64,000 nt of DNA. It comes from Paenibacillus sp. Root52. GTDB lineage: Bacteria > Bacillota > Bacilli > Paenibacillales > Paenibacillaceae. Shown one piece after another: positions 9,233 through 17,288 of the stretch. Every line of letters begins with the position of its first letter. The stretch's first letter is position 1. The notes under the pieces were generated by a model, which saw only the letters and a program-made list of their open reading frames with translations, did no database searches and was not told the DNA's origin. The translations under genes were made by a program, and so were the position numbers. The DNA lies in assembly GCF_001426865.1 (NCBI RefSeq), contig NZ_LMFO01000001.1, positions 985,602 to 1,049,601 of the forward strand, in the 5' to 3' direction.

Positions 9233-10969
9233 ATGATTCGAACGTTTCAGCAGCATCGACTTAGGGATTCGCAACAGCTTGATGGATTATGGGATTTCGT
9301 TTTTGACAAGGACGATGTCGGAATAACCGAAGGGTGGAATACGAATTTCCCTGCCAATCCTGATCGTGTACCTGTACCAGGTTGTTGGAATAACGAGCTC
9401 GGTAAATACGAATACGAAGGTGTGGCATGGTACCGTACCTGGGTAACCCTTGATAATCCTAGTCACCTGCGTCTACTGTTTCACGCTGTAATGGGGCATG
9501 CCGATGTCTATTGGAATGGCCAGCATTTAGGATATCACTATGGTGGATTCACTCCGTTTGACTTTACACTTCCTAACGTTACTTCCGGTGTACACGAACT
9601 CATTGTCCGCACAGACAGTACACTTGGAACGAACACGTTGCCCTATCATATTGTAGATTGGTTTCATTACGGGGGGATCATCCGTCCAGTAGAGATACAA
9701 CGTTTGTCAGATGTATGGGTTGAGGGAATGCGGATTACCTATGAAATGACAGGCGATTCTAGCGCAAATGTCCGAATTTTACTTAAGCTTAATTCATTAT
9801 CTGATAAACCCCTCGAAGTCCCTGTTTCACTCTATCGGAACAATGATTTTTTTCAAAATGAGAACGCTTTCTTACCAGCAAACGGAAGCACGGAACTTTT
9901 GCTGGAACAAGAATGGTCAGACATTCAACGTTGGGAACCCGAAGACCCTACCCTGTACCTATTTCGAGCAGTCGTTGGACAGGACGATCTGACTGATCGC
10001 ATGGGTTTCCGCACGATAGAGACCCGTGACAAGAAGATTATACTGAATGGCAAGGAGCTATACTTACAGGGTGTTAACCGGCATGAAGAGCATCCCGAGT
10101 GGGGGTTCGCTTTTCCTAACAAATTGATGACCAAGGAACTGGATATCATCCGCCAGATGGGATGTAACACAGTACGTGGGTCACATTATCCTCAGAGTGA
10201 ATACTGGATTGACCTGCTTGATGAGCAAGGCATCCTGTTCTGGAGTGAAATACCGATATGGGGTGCTGCTTTTCCCGCCAAGGAAACGGATGATCCTCTC
10301 TTCGTGGAACGCGCGTTAACCATGATGGATGAGATGATCGAACGAGATTTCCACCACCCTTCAATCCTGTTCTGGTCTGTTCATAACGAGATCGATACAC
10401 GCTCTCAGCAGGCTTATGATCTATCCGTCAAAATGACTGAGCTCGTTCGGAAAAAAGATTCATCTAGACTTGTCGCTTTTGCCACGATGCACCCTATGAC
10501 TGATATCTGTCTTGGACTATTCGATGTTATTGGAATTAACTATTATGGCGGATGGTATTTCGGTCATGTTGAGTTCGAAGAAATGCTCCAAGTCTTTCAT
10601 GAGCGTTGCAACGAATATGGAGCTGAACATACCCCGGTGCTTATGACTGAATTCGGCGGAGCGGGAGTCTATGGAGATTCTGGCTGGGAACCACGCTTAT
10701 TCAGCGAAGACTATCAGGCTGATCTACTCGGCAAGTCGCTGAAGCTCTTCCGAAGCGATCCTAAGATTAGTGGAACTTATGTGTGGCAGTTCGCTGATAC
10801 GCGTGGTCAACTCCTAAGCCATCAACCGCACTTTAGAGACAGGGCACGCTCCTTCAATAACAAGGGGCTGGTTAACGAATATCGAAAACCCAAACTTGCT
10901 TATCGTGTGGTTAAGGGGATTTACACCGACCATAACGATCCGTACAACTGGGGTTCTACACTGAACTAG
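9233..10969 (+). CDS. GH2 beta-glucuronidase-like glycoside hydrolase
   Basis: A 578-aa cytoplasmic enzyme with the GH2 order: sugar-binding jelly roll, immunoglobulin-like domain, TIM barrel. The acid/base is E386 in FWSVHNEID and the nucleophile E473 in VLMTEFGG. Residues N542-N543-K544 (FNNKG..RKPK) match the N-x-K motif that recognises the glucuronate carboxylate in beta-glucuronidases, so hydrolysis of beta-glucuronides is favoured over beta-galactosides. The open frame extends upstream to 8981, but ATG 9233 is chosen because of GGAG 9 nt upstream and because homology begins there. First gene of an operon with a binding protein and two permeases, so it probably acts on imported glycosides. 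Confidence 0.87.
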   Translation: MIRTFQQHRLRDSQQLDGLWDFVFDKDDVGITEGWNTNFPANPDRVPVPGCWNNELGKYEYEGVAWYRTWVTLDNPSHLRLLFHAVMGHADVYWNGQHLGYHYGGFTPFDFTLPNVTSGVHELIVRTDSTLGTNTLPYHIVDWFHYGGIIRPVEIQRLSDVWVEGMRITYEMTGDSSANVRILLKLNSLSDKPLEVPVSLYRNNDFFQNENAFLPANGSTELLLEQEWSDIQRWEPEDPTLYLFRAVVGQDDLTDRMGFRTIETRDKKIILNGKELYLQGVNRHEEHPEWGFAFPNKLMTKELDIIRQMGCNTVRGSHYPQSEYWIDLLDEQGILFWSEIPIWGAAFPAKETDDPLFVERALTMMDEMIERDFHHPSILFWSVHNEIDTRSQQAYDLSVKMTELVRKKDSSRLVAFATMHPMTDICLGLFDVIGINYYGGWYFGHVEFEEMLQVFHERCNEYGAEHTPVLMTEFGGAGVYGDSGWEPRLFSEDYQADLLGKSLKLFRSDPKISGTYVWQFADTRGQLLSHQPHFRDRARSFNNKGLVNEYRKPKLAYRVVKGIYTDHNDPYNWGSTLN

Positions 10970-11027
10970 ATACCGTCATTCCAATGATATAAACATCATT
11001 AAGGATAATCAGGAGGGCGATGGGTTT

Positions 11028-12617
11028 ATGATCAAGCACACAAAAAAGTTCAACAGGTATACTGCTGTATTCATTATCACAGTACTATTCACAACGACTT
11101 TAGCCGCGTGTAGTGGTCAACAAACCGATTTAACCAAGCAAACAGATCCAGACCAACCCTTAACCAAACTTACGTATTGGGTTGACTTGTTCCCCGATGC
11201 CGCTGCGATTATGAAAAGTTATGGAGAAGTGACGGCTTGGAAGGAAATTCAAGCAAAAACCGGCGTAGAGGTCGAATTCCAACACCCAGCGCAAGGCCAA
11301 CTCGGAGAGCAATTTAACTTAATGGTTGCATCAAACAAGCTGCCTGATGTTGTTGATTATGGTTGGAATGCTTACCCTGGTGGAGCGCAGAAGGCGATCA
11401 GAGATAAGAAGCTTGTCCCTTTAAATGACTACTTGGAATATGCTCCAAACCTGAAGAAACTTCTTGAAGATAATCCTCAGTGGAGAAAAATGGCTTCTAC
11501 TGACAACGGGGACATCATTGGCTTCCCTTTCATCCGTGAAGATGTCACCCAACAAGTTTTCCTTGGGCCTGCGATCCGTCAAGATTGGCTGGATAAGTTG
11601 AATCTCGACACGCCAACGACCATTGACGAATGGTATACCGTTTTGAAAGCGTTCAAAGAACAAGATCCTAACGGTAATGGCAAAGCCGACGAAATTCCAA
11701 TCCTTATGCCGGCAGGCGAGCTAGCTTTTGCAGGTGCATTTGGCACCCCTAATGATTTCTTCCAGGATAATGGGACTGTCAAATACGGCCCGATTGAACC
11801 TGGCTACAAGGAATACTTGACCACCATGAATCAATGGTATAAAGAAGGTTTACTCGACAAGGATTTTGCAACCAACGATGCCAAAATGACAGACGCTAAA
11901 ATCACAGGCGATCAGGTGGGATCGGCGGTGCTATTTCTCAATGGCGGAATCGGAAAATATATGGACTTAATGGCGAAGAGCCAGCCTGATTTTCAAATCG
12001 TCGGAACCCCCTACCCAACGCTAAATCCAGGGGAAAAGCCTGTATTCGGACATATGGATAATCCCGTCACGGATATCTTTGCAGCCATCACAGGTAGTAA
12101 TCAAAATGTGATTGGCACTGTGAAATTCCTGGACTACCTGTACAGTGAGGAAGGCAAACGCATCATGAACTTTGGTAAAGAAGGTGAAACCTATACACTG
12201 GTGGATGGCACGCCCAAGTATACGGATGTTATTTTGAAAAATCCTGACGGACTTCCCATTTCCCAAGCCTTCCGAAAGCATATTATGGGTGCTACCTCCG
12301 GGCCATTCGTACAGGATGTACGTCACACGGAGCAGTACACTACAAAACCACAACAAAAAGAAGCAATGGCATTGTGGTCAGACACAACACAGGTCAAACG
12401 AATGCCTCCCGTTAGCATCTCTGTGGAAGACAGTAGCCGCTACTCCTCCATCATGACCGATATTAATACGTTCAAAGATGAAATGGTACTGAAATTCATC
12501 ATGGGTTCAGAGTCGCTCGACAACTTTGATAACTACGTCGAGATGTTAAAAGGCTTGGGCATCGAAGAAGCGATTCAAATTCAGCAATCCGCTTTGGAAA
12601 GATACAACAATCGATAG
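11028..12617 (+). CDS. CUT1 extracellular sugar-binding lipoprotein (LplA-like)
   Basis: A 529-aa solute-binding protein. The N-terminus has a lysine-rich start, a hydrophobic stretch and the lipobox LAAC, so it should be lipid-anchored outside the membrane. The mature part begins with LTKLTYWVDLF and contains DPNGNGKADEIP, typical of the LplA/YtcQ-type binding proteins for oligosaccharides. AGGAGG lies 11 nt before the ATG. It sits between the GH2 enzyme and two permeases in one operon with 58-71 nt gaps. Substrate presumably matches the GH2 enzyme (a uronide or related glycoside); this is inferred from context only. Confidence 0.9.
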   Translation: MIKHTKKFNRYTAVFIITVLFTTTLAACSGQQTDLTKQTDPDQPLTKLTYWVDLFPDAAAIMKSYGEVTAWKEIQAKTGVEVEFQHPAQGQLGEQFNLMVASNKLPDVVDYGWNAYPGGAQKAIRDKKLVPLNDYLEYAPNLKKLLEDNPQWRKMASTDNGDIIGFPFIREDVTQQVFLGPAIRQDWLDKLNLDTPTTIDEWYTVLKAFKEQDPNGNGKADEIPILMPAGELAFAGAFGTPNDFFQDNGTVKYGPIEPGYKEYLTTMNQWYKEGLLDKDFATNDAKMTDAKITGDQVGSAVLFLNGGIGKYMDLMAKSQPDFQIVGTPYPTLNPGEKPVFGHMDNPVTDIFAAITGSNQNVIGTVKFLDYLYSEEGKRIMNFGKEGETYTLVDGTPKYTDVILKNPDGLPISQAFRKHIMGATSGPFVQDVRHTEQYTTKPQQKEAMALWSDTTQVKRMPPVSISVEDSSRYSSIMTDINTFKDEMVLKFIMGSESLDNFDNYVEMLKGLGIEEAIQIQQSALERYNNR

Positions 12618-12688
12618 GTATGGCTAACCATCCGGAATATGGCGGACGATCGTCTGCCCTATTTCGGGCATCCGGGAGGGATAATTTC

Positions 12689-13648
12689 ATGCCTGAATTA
12701 AACAGTAACCCTGTGCAAACAAGCACAATACCTAATGAAAGCAAAAAAAGCATCATTAAAAAGGATCTTGTTCGCAATCGTTTTATCTATTTGATGCTTG
12801 TTCCTGTCTTGATTTATTATGCCATTTTTCATTACGGTCCAATGTATGGTCTGTTGATTGCGTTCAAGGATTACGGTATAGCAGATGGAGTATGGAACAG
12901 TCCTTGGGTTGGTCTGGCTCATTTTCAGAACTTCTTTGAAAGCCCTTACTTCTGGAGACTTCTACGTAATACATTAATGATCAGTCTGTATGAATTGCTT
13001 TTTGCCTTCCCTGCCCCAATCATTCTAGCGCTGTTACTGAATGAAATTCGTGTCATGATCTTCAAACGGGTTGTGCAGACGATTAGTTATCTCCCACACT
13101 TTATATCCATTGTGGTTGTGGGTGGTATGATGGTCGACTTTTTTGCCCGCGATGGCTTGATTAATAATTTCCTCGGCTTTTTTGGTTTAGAACCCACGGC
13201 ATTCCTACAAGAGTCGGAATGGTTCCGCTCCATTTATGTATCCTCTGGAATCTGGCAAGGTATAGGATGGGGTTCCATTATCTATCTCGCTGCGATGTCT
13301 TCCATTGATCCAACGCTGTATGATGCAGCTCGTATTGATGGTGCAGGGCGCTGGAAGCAAACGCTGCATATTACGATTCCAGGTATTATGCCTACGATCG
13401 TAATTCTGTTCATTCTGAATGTAGGTGCGATGCTTGCTGTCGGAAGTGAAAAAATCATTTTGCTATACAACCCGCTCACTTACGAAACAGCTGATGTCAT
13501 CTCTACCTATGTATATAGAAAAGGTATTCTTGGTGCCGATTTTGGGTATTCCGCTGCAGTAGGCCTGTTCAATTCAGTCGTCAGCTTCATTCTACTTATA
13601 CTCGCCAATACCGTCAGCAAGCGAGTAAGTGAACATAGACTTTGGTGA
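12689..13648 (+). CDS. CUT1 sugar ABC transporter permease (LplB-like)
   Basis: A 319-aa membrane protein with about six helices. The first helix is YLMLVPVLIYYAIFHYGPMYGLLIAFKDY, and the ATPase-docking EAA loop reads DPTLYDAARIDGAGRWKQTLHITIPGI. ATG 12689 is preferred over the upstream ATG 12620: GGGAGGG lies 8 nt before it and the resulting length equals that of LplB. It forms the heterodimeric channel with the next gene. No ATPase is encoded in the operon, so a shared MsmK-like ATPase must energise it. Confidence 0.9.
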   Translation: MPELNSNPVQTSTIPNESKKSIIKKDLVRNRFIYLMLVPVLIYYAIFHYGPMYGLLIAFKDYGIADGVWNSPWVGLAHFQNFFESPYFWRLLRNTLMISLYELLFAFPAPIILALLLNEIRVMIFKRVVQTISYLPHFISIVVVGGMMVDFFARDGLINNFLGFFGLEPTAFLQESEWFRSIYVSSGIWQGIGWGSIIYLAAMSSIDPTLYDAARIDGAGRWKQTLHITIPGIMPTIVILFILNVGAMLAVGSEKIILLYNPLTYETADVISTYVYRKGILGADFGYSAAVGLFNSVVSFILLILANTVSKRVSEHRLW

Positions 13649-13665
13649 TAAGGAGGTCGTGAAGA

Positions 13666-14547
13666 ATGCAATATAAACGTTCTCTGGGTGAAACTATATT
13701 CTCATGGTTTAATATCTCCTTTATGCTTTTGCTATGTTTTGCTACGCTATATCCCTTTATTTATATCCTCTTAGCTTCCATAAGCGACCCAACCGAAATA
13801 TCCAGGTTTCGCGGGATGCTCCTCTATCCAAAGGGATTTAGCATGGATGCTTACACAGCCGTACTACAAAATCCTATGGTGCTCACAGGATATCGGAATA
13901 CGCTCTTCTATGTCATAGCGGGTACAGCCATCAATCTAATTATGACCACCCTCGGCGCTTATGCTCTTTCCCGTCGTAACGTTTATTTCAGAAACCATAT
14001 TATGCTCTATATTGTGATTACCATGGTGTTCAGTGGTGGACTCATTCCCTCTTTCCTTCTCATTAATAATCTAGGCATGTTAAATACACCTTGGGCTCTA
14101 CTCTTGCCGGGAGCGATTAATTCATTTAATTTAATTATTATGCGAACCGCGTTTCAGACCATCCCTGCGAGCTTAGAGGAATCCGCACGCATTGATGGAG
14201 CGAATGACTGGGTCATTATGACCCGAATTATTATTCCGCTCTCGATGCCAGTTATTGCCGTCATGATTCTATGGTACGCTGTAGGGCATTGGAACTCTTA
14301 TTTTAATGCTCTAATCTACTTACGTGACCGTGAACTGTTCCCACTGCAACTCGTACTCAGAGAGATCCTCATCTCTAACAGCACAGACAATATGATGACA
14401 GGTGCAGCTACCGGTGATCGGATGGATATAGGCATTACGATTAAGTACGCAACAATCATTGTATCGACGTTACCCATCTTGGTTCTTTATCCGTTTCTGC
14501 AAAAATACTTCGTACACGGAGTTATGATCGGTGCACTTAAAGAATAA
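13666..14547 (+). CDS. CUT1 sugar ABC transporter permease (LplC/YtcP-like)
   Basis: A 293-aa permease with about six transmembrane helices. The coupling loop EAA motif is PASLEESARIDGANDWVIMTRIIIPLSMP, and the C-terminus ends in FLQKYFVHGVMIGALKE, a hallmark of LplC-type proteins. AAGGAGG lies upstream and only 17 nt separate it from the preceding permease, so translation is probably linked. Last gene of the operon; a strong terminator follows at 14606-14644. Confidence 0.92.
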   Translation: MQYKRSLGETIFSWFNISFMLLLCFATLYPFIYILLASISDPTEISRFRGMLLYPKGFSMDAYTAVLQNPMVLTGYRNTLFYVIAGTAINLIMTTLGAYALSRRNVYFRNHIMLYIVITMVFSGGLIPSFLLINNLGMLNTPWALLLPGAINSFNLIIMRTAFQTIPASLEESARIDGANDWVIMTRIIIPLSMPVIAVMILWYAVGHWNSYFNALIYLRDRELFPLQLVLREILISNSTDNMMTGAATGDRMDIGITIKYATIIVSTLPILVLYPFLQKYFVHGVMIGALKE

Positions 14548-14605
14548 CAGAATAACAGAGCCTCATAGAGTTAGCAGTTAAGCAACATCATCATAAAACA
14601 AAAAC

Positions 14606-14645
14606 AAGGGACAACCATCCGTAACGAGATGTGTTGTCCCTTTTG
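14606..14645 (+). terminator. Bidirectional rho-independent terminator
   Basis: AAGGGACAAC (14606-14615) pairs with GTTGTCCCTT (14633-14642) and is followed by TTTG; an A-rich left flank gives a T-tract for the opposite direction. It separates the ABC operon from the convergent MFS gene. Confidence 0.8.
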
Positions 14646-14715
14646 ACATTTGATTTTGCTTTGTACCATAACGTCTGCTGTATACCGCGCTGCATGGCTA
14701 TACCTATATCGCTTA

Positions 14716-15879
14716 TTAGGCTACAGCCCGAGCGCTATGCTCTTTGCGAGTGATCGCATATATTGCTGTAACAAGTCCAAGAAGAATTAGAATTGATCCA
14801 ACCCAGCCTGTGTGTTGAATGGCTGAATGATCAATCACCATGCCACCGATGTAAGTTCCTAGCGCAATACCCGCATGGGCAATACCAGAATTGGTACTGA
14901 TCAACGTATCTGCTGTCTCGGGCGAAGTTTTGATGATTAGACTATTCTGCACAGGTGTAACCGTCCAGCTCAGAGCACTCCATATACTCAACAGCAGTAA
15001 GAAAGCTATTAGAGGCAACCCCACACTGACTGGAATCAGTGCCATCGTAATCATAAACGGAACTAATACAATAATGATTGCTTTGGCTGGATGTAGCCGA
15101 TCGGATAACAAACCTCCAATACCTCCTCCAGCAACTGCAGCAATACCAAACATGACATAGATGAATGTCACCATCGTAGAACTAGCTCCAATCGTCGCCT
15201 GAAGGAAGGGTGTGAAATACGCATACAGCGTTAAGTGACCCGCAAGCACTAATAAGGTCGTAGCATGAATTGCCAACATTCGCGGATTCCATAGTGCAGA
15301 CAATTGCTTTTTGAGCGGTACAACAGGGATCGGCTGAACACGATCCATCGCAATACTAATGGCAACAATCACTAGAGCTGTCAAAATAGCAATAAAGATA
15401 AACACTTCTCGCCATCCAGCCATATTACCTACGAATATGCCCAGCGGCACACCCAGAATGAGTGATGCACTTCCCCCCATTGTAATGATTCCAACGGCTC
15501 GCCCTTTATATTGTGGTTCCACAATACGAGCAGCAAGAGTCAGAGAAAGTACAAAGATTAATGAACCCGTTGCAGCACCAAGTGCCCTGCCTGCCATCAG
15601 CATGTAAAAGTTCACACTGAACGCGGAGATTAAATTACTCATTAGAAACACAACTAATGTGCATAAATACACCTTTTTACGTTCAAATCGGGCTGTTACA
15701 TTCAACAGAATAGGTGCAGATATCGCATAAACTAATGAAAATATAGAGATCAAATATCCCGCTTTTGCGTAGCTCAGGTGTAAATCTGTTGCAATCAAAT
15801 CTAGAATTCCACCCAAAATAAGTTCAACGGTTCCGACAACAAAGGCCGCAATCGCTAAAACATATACTTTTTTATTCAT
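14716..15879 (-). CDS. MFS transporter, DHA1 (AraJ-like) family
   Basis: A 387-aa 12-helix exporter. It starts MNKKVYVLAIAAFVVGTVELILGGILDLIATDL, typical of AraJ/YdhP-like arabinose-polymer or drug efflux MFS members. The TM4-5 region GGSASLILGVPLGIFVGNMAGWREVF is antiporter motif C. ATG 15879 has AGGAGG 9 nt upstream. The TrmB-type regulator lies directly upstream on the same strand, and a decayed copy of the C-terminal end of such a gene lies at 4226-4304. Substrate unknown; efflux of sugars or drugs is plausible. Confidence 0.87.
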   Translation of the reverse strand: MNKKVYVLAIAAFVVGTVELILGGILDLIATDLHLSYAKAGYLISIFSLVYAISAPILLNVTARFERKKVYLCTLVVFLMSNLISAFSVNFYMLMAGRALGAATGSLIFVLSLTLAARIVEPQYKGRAVGIITMGGSASLILGVPLGIFVGNMAGWREVFIFIAILTALVIVAISIAMDRVQPIPVVPLKKQLSALWNPRMLAIHATTLLVLAGHLTLYAYFTPFLQATIGASSTMVTFIYVMFGIAAVAGGGIGGLLSDRLHPAKAIIIVLVPFMITMALIPVSVGLPLIAFLLLLSIWSALSWTVTPVQNSLIIKTSPETADTLISTNSGIAHAGIALGTYIGGMVIDHSAIQHTGWVGSILILLGLVTAIYAITRKEHSARAVA

Positions 15880-15911
15880 GTTCCGAGTCCTCCTAAAAAG
15901 TTACAACTACG

Positions 15912-15940
15912 ATAGTAACCCATGAGAGAAAAGATTTCAA
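15912..15940 (-). promoter_or_regulatory. Sigma-A promoter of the MFS gene
   Basis: On the minus strand TTGAAA (15935-15940), exactly 17 bp, then TACTAT (15912-15917). It lies about 33 bp upstream of the MFS start codon and just downstream of the inverted repeat at 15947-15971. Confidence 0.65.
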
Positions 15941-15971
15941 TAAAAAAAACTATTCTGCAATAGAATAGTTT
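15941..15971 (-). terminator. Inverted repeat with T-run: terminator of trmB-like gene or operator
   Basis: AAACTATTC (15947-15955), 7-bp centre, GAATAGTTT (15963-15971), a perfect 9-bp dyad. In the minus direction it is followed by a run of T residues, as in a terminator, but the stem is A/T rich. It lies immediately upstream of the -35 of the MFS promoter, the position expected for an activator or repressor site, so both readings remain open. Confidence 0.5.
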
Positions 15972-16083
15972 AGAAATGACATTGACGCCTTGATCACTTG
16001 CTTGGTTCAAGAGTTATTTCACAATCATGTTCACAGTTGTTAATTTGCAAACTGATCTTTAGTCTTCGTTAAGTCATTCATTT

Positions 16084-16842
16084 TTAATAAATCAGTCGGG
16101 CAAGTAACTTGGAAATCTCTTCATCCTGTAAGAGCTGATCGCCATACTTTTTCGTAATTTGCGTGAGCGCAATATCATGATAGAAATAATCTGTTAGCGC
16201 TTTAACGATCGGTTTAGAGGTCGTCTTAATTGCTTTCCATGCCTCATTCTCAATCCCTGCAAACAGCAAATACGCATGATCCACAATCAGCAACTGAGAA
16301 GGTTCGAGATGGTTTCCCTCCAGCATCGGAATTAAGGAATATCTGCGGGAAAGCGACGTCTCCAATCCACCGACCGCAAGCACTTCTACGTATACTCCCT
16401 GCTGCTCTTTTTGCTCTAATATTGGACGATACTTCTCCATCTGTTCACTCCAGGCAAGCAATAAAATAGATGAATCGGCCTCTTCAATCAGCTGCTCTAT
16501 ATTGGAGGCTATAGAGGTTTCGTCCTTTAACGTCCAGATGTGTTCATCCGAATACGTTCGCTTGATCTTATAACTCTTCAGCTCTTCAATGTCCTTCTCA
16601 AAATCTGCTCTGATCTTGAGAATGATCGACTGGAGATCCACAGCCAAATACAACTTTTTCTTGCCGTTCATGGTTGTGAGAACTGCCCCTTTATCAATCA
16701 AACGATTCAATACCTCATATATTTTCGCTTTAGGTACATTTGAGTGGTTCACGATAGATGTCGCATCAAGGGGTTCATTTTGAGCAAATATTGCCTCGTA
16801 GACTTGGCTTTCGTATTGGGTAAATCCGAATTTTTGTAACAT
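16084..16842 (-). CDS. TrmB family transcriptional regulator
   Basis: A 252-aa protein. The N-terminal TrmB winged helix reads FGFTQYESQVYEAIFAQN, then IVNHSNVPKAKIYEVLNRLIDKGAV, followed by a coiled-coil (about 80-100) and a phospholipase-D-like effector region (SSILLLAWSEQMEKYRPILE). TrmB proteins sense sugars or related small molecules. It is encoded upstream of the MFS exporter on the same strand, so it probably controls that gene. Direct repeats AGTTTAGTCG (16906-16915 and 16923-16932) lie about 65-90 bp upstream of its start and may be its own binding sites. Confidence 0.85.
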   Translation of the reverse strand: MLQKFGFTQYESQVYEAIFAQNEPLDATSIVNHSNVPKAKIYEVLNRLIDKGAVLTTMNGKKKLYLAVDLQSIILKIRADFEKDIEELKSYKIKRTYSDEHIWTLKDETSIASNIEQLIEEADSSILLLAWSEQMEKYRPILEQKEQQGVYVEVLAVGGLETSLSRRYSLIPMLEGNHLEPSQLLIVDHAYLLFAGIENEAWKAIKTTSKPIVKALTDYFYHDIALTQITKKYGDQLLQDEEISKLLARLIY

Positions 16843-16905
16843 GGACCGATCTCTCGCATCCTTTCTCTTAAGACAAAGTACAGCATGAATGATAGCACTT
16901 TCTCA

Positions 16906-16932
16906 AGTTTAGTCGTACTTTCAGTTTAGTCG
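16906..16932. repeat. Direct repeats upstream of the TrmB-like gene
   Basis: AGTTTAGTCG occurs twice, 17 bp apart (16906-16915, 16923-16932). On the minus strand they sit just upstream of TTGAGA (18 bp) TGTACT, a possible promoter of the regulator gene. Possible autoregulatory site; function inferred. Confidence 0.35.
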
Positions 16933-17061
16933 CCCAACCTTCCTCTGTCCAGTTCCTGCCATGGCATTGTACCAGTAGAATCCTCATATTATGCAGGCTC
17001 ATTGGTTATATTAAACACCAGGTTGCACATTTCCCTTATACCTAAGGAGCTGATCTGATTC

Positions 17062-17190
17062 ATGGAAAGCACGAAGGAATTTGTTAAAAAAGTGAACGAG
17101 AATGCCGAGAAAGCGCGTCATAATAAAAACAATGGCAAAGGTACGCCGGGTGACAAACTGCCTAATAAGCAACACAGCACGAATAAATAA
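17062..17190 (+). CDS. DUF4023 family small protein
   Basis: A 42-aa lysine- and asparagine-rich, soluble protein: it begins MESTKEFVKKVNENAEKA and ends GKGTPGDKLPNKQ, the pattern I recall for DUF4023, a family of about 40 residues confined to Bacillus and relatives. AAGGAG lies 12 nt before the ATG. It has its own terminator (17249-17276), shared with the convergent binding-protein gene. The family has no known function; its size and charge recall small spore-associated proteins, but that is only a resemblance. Confidence 0.7.
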   Translation: MESTKEFVKKVNENAEKARHNKNNGKGTPGDKLPNKQHSTNK

Positions 17191-17248
17191 ACAGGTTAGA
17201 TCTACTGCACATGAAGATTCAATCCGGTTTACCATATCAAAAAAACAA

Positions 17249-17278
17249 AAAAGGATCTCTGTCTAGAGATCCTTTTCT
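17249..17278. terminator. Bidirectional rho-independent terminator
   Basis: AAAAGGATCTCT (17249-17260), loop GTCT, AGAGATCCTTTT (17265-17276). The perfect 12-bp stem serves DUF4023 on the plus strand and the binding-protein gene on the minus strand. Confidence 0.85.
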
Positions 17279-17288
17279 AACGCATGTA

